DNA from: CAVUAA01 sp963739345
GTDB lineage: Bacteria; Chlamydiota; Chlamydiia; Chlamydiales; JAFEGQ01
Assembly (NCBI GenBank): GCA_963739345.1
Contig: CAVUAA010000001.1
Span: forward strand, 248,001 to 312,000
DNA length: 64,000 bases
Reading direction: 5' to 3'
The notes below the pieces were generated by a model. It saw only the letters and a list, made by a program, of their open reading frames with translations, searched no databases and was not told where the DNA came from. The position numbers and the translations under genes were made by a program. Shown here one piece after another: positions 18,200 to 26,678 of the stretch. The stretch's first letter is position 1. Each line of letters opens with the position of its first letter.

Positions 18200-19532
18200 A
18201 TGTTTGGGACCTTATCCGATAAGTTGCAGGGCGTATTTTCAAAGCTCGCTGGCGCGCGAAAGCTGACCGAGGAGAATATCTCGGAAGCTGTGCGCGAGGT
18301 GCGCTTGGCGCTCCTCGATGCCGACGTCAATTACGGGGTAGCGAAGGCCTTGATCAAGCGGATCAAGGAGAAGGCTGTTGGACAAGAGGTGCTTAAGGCT
18401 GTGAAGCCGAGCGAGCAGTTCGTTAAGGTGGTGCACGATGAGCTAGCGGCGCTGATGGGAGACGGGGAGGCCTCGCTTAACTTGGGCGCCGGCCTCAACA
18501 CGATCATGTTATGCGGTTTGCAGGGCTCAGGAAAGACGACTCATGCGGCCAAACTGGCCCGCTATCTAAAGAAAGAGTTCCCCGACAAGCGGATCATGAT
18601 GGTGGCGTGCGACTTGGCTCGGCCAGCAGCGGTGGAGCAGCTCAAGACGCTCGGTGGACAGATTGACGTTCCTGTTTTCTCCATCGACGGAGAGAAGCGG
18701 CCAGTGGTGGTGGCGAAAGAGGCGTTGAAAAAGGCGCAGGCTGACAAGTGCCACTTCTTGATCGTTGACACCGCGGGTCGTCTCCACATCGACGATGTGC
18801 TCATGGATGAACTCAACGAACTGAAAGTGCTGTTGCAACCCCGCGAACTTCTCTTTGTCGCCAACTCGACGACGGGTCAAGATGCGGTCAACAGTGCGGC
18901 CGCAATTGATCAGAAAGTGTCGATCACCGGCTCGATCTTGACCATGCTCGACGGTGACACGCGGGGTGGTGCGGCCATTTCCATTCGAGAGGTGACTGGC
19001 AAGCCGCTCAAGTTTGAAGGGATTGGCGAGAGACTAGAAGATCTGCAGCTGTTCAACGCTCACTCGATGGCTGATCGCATTTTAGGGATGGGCGATGTGA
19101 TCAACCTGGTGAAGAGCGCCCAGGAGCACGTCTCTGAGGAAGAGGCCGAGAAGCTGCAGCAGAAGATGCTCAAGGCAACCTTCACCTACGAGGACTACCT
19201 CAAGCAGATGCAGTCGCTCAAGAAAATGGGCTCGATGAAGAAGATCCTCAAGATGCTCCCGTTGAAAGGGTGTGGACATGAGCATGCTGGAGAACTCCGA
19301 AGGGGAGTTTCAAAAGGTCGAGTCGATTATTCTTTCAATGACTTTCCGTGAGCGGCGGGGACAAGATGATTTAAGTGTGAGCCGCCGTCGCCGGCTGGCC
19401 CGCGGCAGTGGCAATGGGATGGACCAGGTCAACAAACTGATCAAGGGGTTCAGCCGGGCGAAGCAGTTCATGAAGAACAAACCGAAGATGAAACAGATGA
19501 AACAGCTAATGGGAGGCAACACATGGCGGTAA
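18200..19532 (+). CDS. ffh: Signal recognition particle protein Ffh, frame broken by one surplus base
   Basis: The GTPase that binds SRP RNA and signal sequences of membrane proteins. The N and G domains are intact: CGLQGSGKTTHAAKLARYL (G1), VDTAGR (G3), a TMLDGDTRGGAA segment (G4 region). The M domain is split: the first frame reads to ILKMLPLKG and continues in another frame as DMSMLENSEGEFQKVESII and a basic RRRRLARGSG motif. Removing one G from the run at 19268-19270 joins them (about 443 residues, normal size). An essential gene broken in a homopolymer suggests a sequence error. The stop overlaps the rpsP start. Confidence 0.93.
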
Positions 19533-19873
19533 TTATTCGCTTGCGTAAGCAGGGACGGACCAACCACGCGGTCTACCGTCTCGTGGTGACCGATTCGCAA
19601 AATAAGCGGGACGGCAAATACATGGAAATGCTCGGCTCGTACAATCCGGCCGATCCTGATCACGAGCGGGGCTTAACTGTGAAAGCCGATCGTATTCAGC
19701 ACTGGCTTGAGAGCGGTGCGCAGATCAGCGACAAGGCGGAGACTTTGGTCAAGCGGGCAGCGCCTGGTGTGATCAAGACCTATCGCGATCGACTGATGGC
19801 GCGCGATGCCAAAGCGACTGCGAAGAAGCGAGCACGACGTAAGGCCAAAGGAAAGGCGGTCCAGGCGACGTGA
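19523..19873 (+). CDS. rpsP: 30S ribosomal protein S16
   Basis: A small-subunit assembly protein with the usual start MAVIIRLRKQGRTNHAVYRL and the GSYNP motif; 116 residues with a lysine/arginine-rich C-terminal extension (KKRARRKAKGKA). GGGAGG lies before the ATG, inside the end of ffh. Its stop overlaps the GTG of trmD. The ffh-rpsP-trmD-rplS order is conserved in many bacteria. Confidence 0.97.
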   Translation: MAVIIRLRKQGRTNHAVYRLVVTDSQNKRDGKYMEMLGSYNPADPDHERGLTVKADRIQHWLESGAQISDKAETLVKRAAPGVIKTYRDRLMARDAKATAKKRARRKAKGKAVQAT

Positions 19874-20532
19874 AGATCGACATCCTCTCCCTCTTCCCCG
19901 ACTACTTTCGGGGGCCGTTTGATGAGAGCATCGTCAAAAGGGCGAGGGAGAAGGAGATCGTCGACATCCGGCAGACCGACATCCGCGATTTTGCGGAGGA
20001 CAAACACCGCCGGGTCGACGATAGGCCTTATGGTGGGGGACCAGGAATGGTCCTCATGCCAGGGCCGGTGACCCGGGCGATTGACTCCGTGAAAGGCGAG
20101 AGATCGCACGTGGTCCACCTCAGTCCGCAAGGGAAGCCGCTCACCCCAGAGGTGGCACGGCGCCTGGCGGGCAAGGAGCATTTGGTCCTCTTGTGTGGGC
20201 ACTACGAGGGGATCGATGAGCGGGCACTCGGCTCGCGGGTCGATGAGGAGATCAGCATTGGGGACTACGTCCTCACCAACGGCTGCTTAGCGGCCATTGT
20301 GCTGATCGATGCCACTCTCCGGTTCATCCCGGGAGTGCTCGGCCACGCGGAGTCGGCGGCAAACGACTCGTTTGAAGGGGGAGAGTTTGACTGTCCCCAC
20401 TACACTCGCCCCGAGAAATTCGAGGGAGAGGAGGTGCCAGAGGTTTTAACAAGCGGCGATCACGCAAAGATCGCCAAGTGGCGAAAGATGCGCGCTAGAG
20501 AAAAAAGAGAGCGGGTCCGCCCTGAACTTTAG
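19870..20532 (+). CDS. trmD: tRNA (guanine-N1)-methyltransferase
   Basis: Methylates G37 next to the anticodon, preventing frameshifts. The SPOUT-family product (220 residues) has the knot segments LLCGHYEGIDERAL and ISIGDYVLTNGCLAA, plus RPYGGGPGMVL near residue 55. GTG start in the rpsP stop. The C-terminal domain is a little shorter than in E. coli (255 residues). Confidence 0.96.
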   Translation: MKIDILSLFPDYFRGPFDESIVKRAREKEIVDIRQTDIRDFAEDKHRRVDDRPYGGGPGMVLMPGPVTRAIDSVKGERSHVVHLSPQGKPLTPEVARRLAGKEHLVLLCGHYEGIDERALGSRVDEEISIGDYVLTNGCLAAIVLIDATLRFIPGVLGHAESAANDSFEGGEFDCPHYTRPEKFEGEEVPEVLTSGDHAKIAKWRKMRAREKRERVRPEL

Positions 20533-20542
20533 GAGAGATAAA

Positions 20543-20965
20543 GTGAGAGACGCAGTGATTAGTCAGCTAGAAGATGAGCTGATCAAGACAGAAAAAGCAG
20601 AGTTCGAAGTGGGCGATACCGTCGCGGTCCATCAGCGGATCATCGAGGGTGAGAAGGAGCGTGTGCAGGTATTTACCGGCACCGTCATCGCCCGTAAAGG
20701 GAAAGGGGTTTCGGAGACCTTTAGCGTTCACCGCGTCGCGTACGGCGAAGGGATGGAGCGGGTCTTTGTCCTCAATAGCCCTCGTATCCAGCAGATTGAG
20801 GTGACTCGTAAGGGTAAGGTGCGTCGCGCCAAGCTCTACTTCTTGCGCGGAACGTCTGGCAAGAAGGCGAAAGTGAAGGAGCGGATCGGAGGCCGCGCCA
20901 AAACTCAAGGCAAGAAGCCTGCTATTGCAAAGGTTCCTGCCGTTGAGGAACAGCCAGAGGCTTAG
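20543..20965 (+). CDS. rplS: 50S ribosomal protein L19
   Basis: Found at the 30S-50S interface. The 140-residue product has the family core FEVGDTVAVHQRIIEG, FTGTVIARKGKG and VRRAKLYFLRG, plus a lysine-, alanine-rich C-terminal extension that is absent in E. coli. GTG start with AGGAGA upstream. The tail overlaps the probable start of rnhB. Confidence 0.96.
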   Translation: MRDAVISQLEDELIKTEKAEFEVGDTVAVHQRIIEGEKERVQVFTGTVIARKGKGVSETFSVHRVAYGEGMERVFVLNSPRIQQIEVTRKGKVRRAKLYFLRGTSGKKAKVKERIGGRAKTQGKKPAIAKVPAVEEQPEA

Positions 20966-21551
20966 GTTTGAACAGCCTTACGTCTGTCCCGCAGGCGTCG
21001 ACGAGGCGGGGCGCGGCCCATTGGCCGGCCCCGTCGTCGCCGGCGCCTGTGTTCTTCCAAAGGGCGTGATCTTCGACGAGCTCAACGATTCAAAAAAGTT
21101 GAGCGCTACTAAGCGGGAGCGTCTCTTCGAAGAGCTGCAGGCCCACCCCGATATTCACTGTGCCGTCGGAATTGTCGATGTGGAAACCATCGATCGGATC
21201 AACATCCTCCAGGCTACCCTCCAGGCGATGATCGAGGCGGTCAATGCCCTCACCATCACACCCGACTTTCTTCTCGTCGACGGCCTCGCCCTTCCCCACT
21301 CCATTCCGTGTCAAAAGATCATCAAAGGGGATCAGCTCTGTCAGTCCATTATGGCCGCCTCCATTCTTGCGAAAGTGACCCGTGACCGGATCATGCTCGA
21401 CCTCCACACCCGCTACCCCAACTACGGCTTCGACCGCCACAAAGGCTATGGAACCGAGCAGCACCTCGCTGCGCTTGTCCAGTACGGGCGGTCGCCCGCC
21501 CATCGCTCCTCGTTTCGGACCCCAGCCGAAAAACAGTTGACAACGCATTAA
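20925..21551 (+). CDS. rnhB: Ribonuclease HII
   Basis: Cuts RNA in RNA-DNA hybrids and removes single ribonucleotides from DNA. The catalytic motif GVDEAGRGPLAGPVVAGA, then DSKKLS, and the later acidic residues (DGLALP, KGYGTEQH segment) are present. No ATG is available near the conserved start; TTG codons at 20925 and 20943 are the candidates, both within the 3' end of rplS, so the exact start is uncertain. The product is about 202-208 residues, a normal size. Confidence 0.9.
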   Translation: MQRFLPLRNSQRLRFEQPYVCPAGVDEAGRGPLAGPVVAGACVLPKGVIFDELNDSKKLSATKRERLFEELQAHPDIHCAVGIVDVETIDRINILQATLQAMIEAVNALTITPDFLLVDGLALPHSIPCQKIIKGDQLCQSIMAASILAKVTRDRIMLDLHTRYPNYGFDRHKGYGTEQHLAALVQYGRSPAHRSSFRTPAEKQLTTH

Positions 21552-21608
21552 GGAATGGTTAATTTGGGAACGGGGATTTTCTCCCCCTGCACCAAAAGGA
21601 GGTCAAGA

Positions 21609-23066
21609 ATGCCTGATTTTTACACACCCGTCCTTCCATCACCCTTAAAAGTGGGGGACTATGTGGGTCCCCGAATCGGCCGGACCAGCGGACCGCGCGA
21701 TCAGTTTCAGCATCCTCTCAACGAGACGTGCAGTCTGCGCGATCCGGTGCACTGGGAGCAGGTCTACAATGTGGTCGTTCGTGAGCTGGCTCGCTTGAAG
21801 CAGCCACGCGAGCTGATCGCCGACTACCGCGAGCCCATCACTGAGGCGATTCATCGGCGGGTGGCGATCATGTTCCAGCAGCTAGTCGTCTGCTATAACA
21901 CGGGCCTCCACTTTGAACTGGGCTGGACCTCTCACCAGGCGAAGTCTGCGCCGGCGTTGAAGGTGAAGACGAGGAGCGGAGAGCACAAGATCTGTACCCG
22001 CAATGCAGCTCATAGCAGCACGATACCCTGCTTGAACGCCTATGAGGGTGCCGCCTGGGACAGTTATGCTCAAGGACGGGGAACCCGCCCGCAGGGGTTT
22101 GTCTACATGCGCAATGCGGATACTTTCCGGTGGTGGAACAGCACCATTAACATGCCTCGCGATGTGAACGAGGCCGACCGGGAGATTGATGAGAAGACCA
22201 ACGATTCCACCTTGCGAAAGGATGCTCTTGCCATTCTCAATCGGGCAGCGAAAGGGGAGATCACTCCCGAGCAGGGGCTGATGCTCTTCTTGGATACGGC
22301 GGCCGCCGTCACGGCTCGTCGCCACCGTGTGGTTACGAAGCCCGGGATCAAGGAGGCGCTCAGCTACTACGTGGAGGACCTGGCTGACATTAAGGATGGG
22401 CTGGTGTTCGACCCGACCCAGTTTGATCAGCTCCTTGATGTGCAGGTGGACGGCTCCGAGGAGGCAGCCAACTTGCGTAGCATGGTCTACCGCCTCCGTT
22501 TCCAGGCGATCCGGTGGGCTCACCTGGAGCAGTCAAAGCTACTGCAGAAGGTTGAAGCGTTGCGGGCTGAGGTGCTCGGCACTGGTCGCAAGCCGACCTA
22601 CTTTGATGCTGCCTTCCGCCACCTGTTGATTGAGGTGATGCCCACCCCAGCTGACCGGAAACGGATAATGAAGCTCTACAACCTTCCCAACCCCCGTTCG
22701 TTTCGGCAGACGGTGGCGCGGAAATCGACGTACGACTCGACAAAGCAGAAAGTGCAGGGGCACCTCGCTCGGATCCAGTTTGTGGGCAAGGAGCTGAGCC
22801 TCGCCATGCGCCGTCTGCGCGTGGAGGAGGAGCAGCGGCGGGGCGGCGTTCTCAAAGCTGTTAGGAATGAGGCGGGGCTTTCACAGGCGAGGTTTGGCTC
22901 CAAGCTAAAGGCTCAGTTTCCCAACACCCCCGCAAGTCAGTCGACCATCTCGCGGAGCGAGACCGGTGTGCGGATAGTGACGCAGGAATATGCAAAGCAG
23001 CTCTCAAAAGTCCTTAAAATTGATCCGGCGTGCTTCATGCCTCAGTTTTGGTTTAGCGGGGTCTAA
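21609..23066 (+). CDS. Hypothetical protein with C-terminal helix-turn-helix domain
   Basis: A 485-residue soluble protein that I cannot assign as a whole. The last 74 residues look like an XRE-type helix-turn-helix: VLKAVRNEAGLSQARFG, then SQSTISRSETGVRIV, and KQLSKVLKIDPACF. The N-terminal 400 residues are mostly helical, with no membrane segment. ATG 21609 has a strong AAGGAGG seven bases upstream; the longer open frame from 21555 is rejected for that reason. It stands at the edge of the accessory segment between rnhB and metG. A DNA-binding regulator is possible but not shown. Confidence 0.75.
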   Translation: MPDFYTPVLPSPLKVGDYVGPRIGRTSGPRDQFQHPLNETCSLRDPVHWEQVYNVVVRELARLKQPRELIADYREPITEAIHRRVAIMFQQLVVCYNTGLHFELGWTSHQAKSAPALKVKTRSGEHKICTRNAAHSSTIPCLNAYEGAAWDSYAQGRGTRPQGFVYMRNADTFRWWNSTINMPRDVNEADREIDEKTNDSTLRKDALAILNRAAKGEITPEQGLMLFLDTAAAVTARRHRVVTKPGIKEALSYYVEDLADIKDGLVFDPTQFDQLLDVQVDGSEEAANLRSMVYRLRFQAIRWAHLEQSKLLQKVEALRAEVLGTGRKPTYFDAAFRHLLIEVMPTPADRKRIMKLYNLPNPRSFRQTVARKSTYDSTKQKVQGHLARIQFVGKELSLAMRRLRVEEEQRRGGVLKAVRNEAGLSQARFGSKLKAQFPNTPASQSTISRSETGVRIVTQEYAKQLSKVLKIDPACFMPQFWFSGV

Positions 23067-23118
23067 AAACCTCCCTTAAGTTGATGCTATTGGGTGGCAA
23101 ACTGAGTCTTAGGGCTCG

Positions 23119-23206
23119 TCCTGCCCGCGGCAACTGGTGCGGCGATGGTTGTGCTGGGCGGCCTCTATATGACCCGCCGCTGGCACTTCCAAGCCCAAAA
23201 GATCTA
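23119..23206 (+). pseudogene. Fossil 3' end of the tail-anchored orphan gene
   Basis: Translates as a membrane-helix tail (VVLGGLYMTRRW, FQAQKI, stop) that is nearly identical to the last 25 residues of the gene ending at 25626. Only the C-terminal end survives; nothing of the N-terminal domain is seen upstream. It shows that the duplicated module downstream once had another copy here. The 331-base gap from 23067 to 23397 holds only this remnant, the metG remnant below and the leader of the next gene. Confidence 0.8.
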
Positions 23207-23215
23207 GTCAATCTG

Positions 23216-23265
23216 TTTTAACTTCAGAAGTTCTGCTTCGATTTGTTCATCTTCCATCTTTTAGC
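23216..23265 (-). pseudogene. Fossil copy of the metG 3' end
   Basis: Read on the minus strand it gives KMEDEQIEAELLKLK, closely matching the C-terminus of the intact MetG at 26675 (KIEDEQIEIELAKLK). An in-frame stop and the loss of everything upstream mark it as dead. It stands directly after the fossil orphan tail, in the same relative order as orphan-glycosidase-metG further on, with the glycosidase missing. Confidence 0.75.
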
Positions 23266-23397
23266 GGAGTGAGCCGTTGAGTCGCCAGTTTAGAGTCAAT
23301 TCAAGGTGCTGGCGTATAGTGGTTTAAGGTTGGAATAAATTGTTTGTGACACAAAACTCCTATTCATGTTAAGATCGTTTTAAAATCGAGGTTGTAG

Positions 23398-24249
23398 ATG
23401 GAAGAAGGAATCGCTATTCATTTTATTCGCGAAAACATGGGCGTGGAGGGGCTTCCTTCGCACATGAAGAGTAACGGACGCGCGATATGGGCCCGGTCCG
23501 TCGAGAAGGTCAAGTCAGTGTGCGATGGGATTGAGCGAAGAGGCTATCTCTGGGCCATCAGCAACAGTCGAAAAGTAAAAAGAGGTGCCAACGTACAATT
23601 GATCCACTACGATCCATCCAAGGAAGAGGACGCTTCACGCAGCATTGCCAACTTTGAGCAGGGTATTGGGATAGAGGACTTCAAGGAAAAGTTCCCTAAC
23701 ACGGTCAACGAAAAGTCATCTAGCCTTAAAACCTATTCCAGGTTCCTGGGAGTAGAGGTAAAGAGGGAGTTTTGGATGACTCTAGAGAAAAAATCAGAGG
23801 GGAAAGGGGAATATAAGATTGAGTTCTATCAGGAACACTGTGATGAGAGTGGGAAGTCTGCCAGCTATCCTGTCGGGTATGAGGCGAATGTCGGCAGGGG
23901 TTTGACTGAGTTTGAGATCATTGCTGAATCGACGGAAGAGAAAGGAGACACTACTGACGTTGATCGATCGGTTGAAAAGGAAGAGGACCTCCTCTCTGAC
24001 CGCAAGTCATCGGAGGATAAGAAAGACCCCGCCGACCTCTTTCGACTGGTTAACAAGGCGGAAGAGGGTGGTCACATCGATTCATCGGTCGATGGTCTTG
24101 CCGCGAACGCAGGTACTGTAGCAGATCCCGAGGGGGACTCTCACAAAAATGGCATTTTGGCTGCCAGTCTGGTCGCGCTGGTCGCACTGGGTGTAATAGG
24201 CAGTCTCTATTTTACCGGTAGCTACCCCTTCCGAGCCCAGAAGATCTAG
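23398..24249 (+). CDS. Tail-anchored orphan protein, copy A
   Basis: A 283-residue protein not recognised by family. It starts MEEGIAIHFIRENMG, has a charged N-terminal domain (about 1-180), an acidic linker rich in E, D, K and S (about 180-250), and one hydrophobic helix (ILAASLVALVALGVIGSLYF) followed by a short tail ending RAQKI. Only one membrane helix at the very C-terminus, without a signal peptide, suggests a tail anchor with the domain in the cytoplasm, or a secreted protein inserted in a host membrane. It is paralogous to 24936-25626. Its stop overlaps the end of the convergent glycosidase fragment by four bases, as in the other copy. Confidence 0.7.
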   Translation: MEEGIAIHFIRENMGVEGLPSHMKSNGRAIWARSVEKVKSVCDGIERRGYLWAISNSRKVKRGANVQLIHYDPSKEEDASRSIANFEQGIGIEDFKEKFPNTVNEKSSSLKTYSRFLGVEVKREFWMTLEKKSEGKGEYKIEFYQEHCDESGKSASYPVGYEANVGRGLTEFEIIAESTEEKGDTTDVDRSVEKEEDLLSDRKSSEDKKDPADLFRLVNKAEEGGHIDSSVDGLAANAGTVADPEGDSHKNGILAASLVALVALGVIGSLYFTGSYPFRAQKI

Positions 24250-24660
24250 GCTGTCTTTTTGCGTGCTCTTGGTTGAGTATCGACCACCAATATGGCATCT
24301 GAGAGGCGGCGGACGACGAGCTCGTCTTGCCCTTCATCTTCATCCCTGCGGGGATCGTTCACCACCCTGCTGTTGTAGATCATCGTAGAGCTGCCTCCCC
24401 CATCAAGGTTGAGCGCCTCGGTGCATCCCAGCTGGGCCATGAGAGCGACTAGGTCGACCACGAGGTGAGTCCTTCCTCCTCGCTGGTCTGTTCAGGCGCA
24501 AAATCGGTGATCATAGTGCCGTCGTCGGGGATGGGTGAGCTCCCTCCTCGCCGTGCACTGACCACTGCGCCGTTGTCAATTGCCTTAGCCGGTCCGATAG
24601 TGCAGAGGGTCGGGTCGACATCAAGCACGTGTACCCGCTGATCCTCGTGCTAGGTGTAGG
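24246..24660 (-). pseudogene. Truncated copy of the phosphodiester glycosidase gene
   Basis: The last 70 residues are intact and nearly identical to the end of the full gene at 25623-26678 (LNLDGGGSSTMIYN, then LVVDTQPRARKKTA). Upstream only scattered, short matching patches remain, from the FAPEQ and ITDF segment, the GGSSPIPD segment and the N-terminal AKA and DPTL segment, with most of the gene lost by deletions. It is a decayed duplicate left by the tandem duplication of the orphan-glycosidase module. Confidence 0.8.
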
Positions 24661-24720
24661 TGAGGGCATCGGCGTCCACCTCACAATTGTCGGCCTCCGC
24701 ATGGTTGACTTCCCAGGCCT

Positions 24721-24840
24721 AAAAGCCCGCCTCACGCGAGCGCCATTGCGATTGCATTGGCGGGGCAAGCGATCGCCACTGCCCTCCTCTTCCGCCTCCT
24801 CGCCCGTGTTCGCCTTAAGGACGACCAGCTGGGCCGCTAA
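24721..24840 (+). pseudogene. Remnant of a membrane-protein C-terminus (unassigned)
   Basis: One frame ends with a hydrophobic helix followed by a basic tail (AIAIALAGQAIATALLFRLL, then ARVRLKDDQLGR and stop TAA at 24838-24840). Nothing recognisable precedes it beyond a stop codon, so it looks like the end of a lost membrane protein. Could also be a chance hydrophobic frame in GC-rich DNA. The remaining bases to 24935 hold no other gene that I can see. Confidence 0.3.
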
Positions 24841-24935
24841 ATATCTAGAAAATAAAGGGTTGCGTCATGACTTGTATTTAGTTCCCTCCGATATCTTCAT
24901 ATATGTTAAGATTAGTTTAAACAATGGAGTTAGAG

Positions 24936-25626
24936 ATGGGTCAGACATACATAATTCATTTTATACGGGAAAATTTCACGGGCCACCGGCCAGCTGGCTT
25001 GGGCAAGAAAGAGACACTTTTCGCCCAGTCGATCGAAAAGGTTACTATTGTGGCTGACAAGGGGATGGAGAAGGTGGGTCATCTCTGGCTTGCCGTCGGG
25101 GATATGGGGCGGGTTCACTGCCTTTACTTTTGCGAGAGTGGAGATGTGAATGGAAGTGAACGCGTGGGCCGTTGGAAGAGCATGCTACCCGTCAGAATTA
25201 GAGAACAAAGCTCGCAGACGACATTGGCCGAGTGGAAGGAGGTTTATCTTGTACGAGTTCTACCAGGCCAAGACAGAAGAAGAGCGAAGCGACGCGCTCG
25301 GAACGGTGGGAATTGATCGCAATAAAGATATTCAAGCGACTCTTAACGTAGCGGATGACAAAACCGCTACGCTTACCTTCCAGCAGACATACGACAATAG
25401 TGAAGGGGTGCCTACCCTGTACACCATCCAACCTAGTGACCTATTTGAATGTTCACGCATTGTGTCCGTTGAGAAGATCGAGATTGAGGGAGACGAGCCT
25501 GTGCCGGGCGAATCCTCCTACAAACGGGGTGCTGTGCCGGCTGGTGTGATTGCATTGGCGGCACTGGTTGTGCTAGGCGGTCTCTATATGACCCGCTGCT
25601 GGCCCTTCCAAGCGCAGAAGATCTAG
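24936..25626 (+). CDS. Tail-anchored orphan protein, copy B, frame broken
   Basis: Paralogue of copy A: MGQTYIIHFIRENF against MEEGIAIHFIRENM at the start, EFYQ in the middle, and a C-terminal helix (VIALAALVVLGGLYMTR) with tail FQAQKI. It is shorter, with a reduced acidic linker. The frame changes once near 25238-25246: AEWKE continues in the next frame as FILYEFYQAKTEEE. A surplus base in the AAGGAGG stretch would explain it, so it may be a sequence error or a true break. ATG 24936 aligns with the copy A start. Both copies share ATGTTAAGAT and TTTAAA in the leader. Confidence 0.6.
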
Positions 25627-26678
25627 GCTGTCTTTTTCCGTGCTCTTGGTTGAGTATCGACCACCAATATGGCATCTGAGACGCGGCGGACGACGAGCTC
25701 GTCTTGCCCTTCATCTTCATCCCCGCGGGGATCGTTCACCACCTCGCTGTTGTAGATCATCGTAGAACTGCCTCCCCCATCAAGGTTGAGCGCCTCGGTG
25801 CAGCCAAAGTGGGCCATGAGGGCGACGAGCTGATCCATGGTGAGGCCATCGCCATCGACAACGACGAATAGCCAGTGACCATCGGGCTTCCAACCGATGG
25901 CAGTACGGGCGTGGCGGTCGGTGAGGAAGGTCTGACGTGTCTGTTCGGGTGCGAAATCGGTGATCTTCGTGCCGTTGTGGAGGAGGAGCGGAGTGCCGCC
26001 GACCACAAAATCACACACCTCCCAATCACGGGCAGTTGTGTTGCTAGTCTGCGGGAGTAGAGTGAATGCAAACGCAACTGGCGCGCCGACGTCGAGCGTC
26101 TCAAAAAGAGGATGGTCGGGTCCGATGGAGAGGATGTGGCCGTCGCCCGGGATAGGCGAACTGCCTCCACGGTTCATGGCTACCACCACGCCGTTGCGGA
26201 TCACCAGCTCCTCCCCGTCGGGAAGGGTGAGGGTGGTCCGGTTGAAAAGGGGAGAGAAGAGGACCATCTCGTCGGCCCCTCGCTCCCGGTTGAAGCCGTC
26301 GATTGGGCCGAGCGAGGAATCGATCTGTACGAGGAGTCGATCGAAGATCGGCGGCGAGCCGGCACTCCAGCCGATGCAACCGCGCGGTTTGATCGGCAAG
26401 GCGATCCACTCTCCAATTTTGAGGGCGCCAGCGGCCCGCCCGTCGAGTGTACCTCGCATCGAAAAAAAGCCCCCATTCACTCCGGCCGTGGCTGCATGCC
26501 GCTGGGCGAGTGAGAGGACCGATTCGCGGCCGATCCCATTATCGATTGCCTTAGCTGGTGTGATAGTGCAGAGGATTGGGTCGACGTCGAGCACGTGGGC
26601 CCGCTGATCCTCGTGATAGGTGTAGGTGATTGCTCCAGCAAAGAGCGGCAGAGAGAAGAAGAGAAGGAGTAGTCTCAT
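25623..26678 (-). CDS. Secreted phosphodiester glycosidase family protein (NAGPA-like)
   Basis: A 351-residue protein with a signal peptide (MRLLLLFFSLPLFAGA) and the NAGPA domain: NGGFFSMRGTLDG, RTAIGWKPDGHWLFVVVDG and the signature LNLDGGGSSTMIYN. Relatives hydrolyse phosphodiester-linked sugars or similar exopolysaccharide bonds outside the cytoplasm. The substrate here is not known. The end overlaps the stop of orphan copy B, and the start overlaps the metG stop (ATGA), so it may be cotranscribed with metG. A truncated duplicate is at 24246. Confidence 0.85.
   Translation of the reverse strand: MRLLLLFFSLPLFAGAITYTYHEDQRAHVLDVDPILCTITPAKAIDNGIGRESVLSLAQRHAATAGVNGGFFSMRGTLDGRAAGALKIGEWIALPIKPRGCIGWSAGSPPIFDRLLVQIDSSLGPIDGFNRERGADEMVLFSPLFNRTTLTLPDGEELVIRNGVVVAMNRGGSSPIPGDGHILSIGPDHPLFETLDVGAPVAFAFTLLPQTSNTTARDWEVCDFVVGGTPLLLHNGTKITDFAPEQTRQTFLTDRHARTAIGWKPDGHWLFVVVDGDGLTMDQLVALMAHFGCTEALNLDGGGSSTMIYNSEVVNDPRGDEDEGQDELVVRRVSDAILVVDTQPRARKKTA

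Noticed and set aside
24629..25057. Plus-strand open frame between the glycosidase remnant and orphan copy B
   Set aside because: It crosses the decayed glycosidase, the membrane remnant and the start of copy B in the wrong frame; composite of unrelated pieces.
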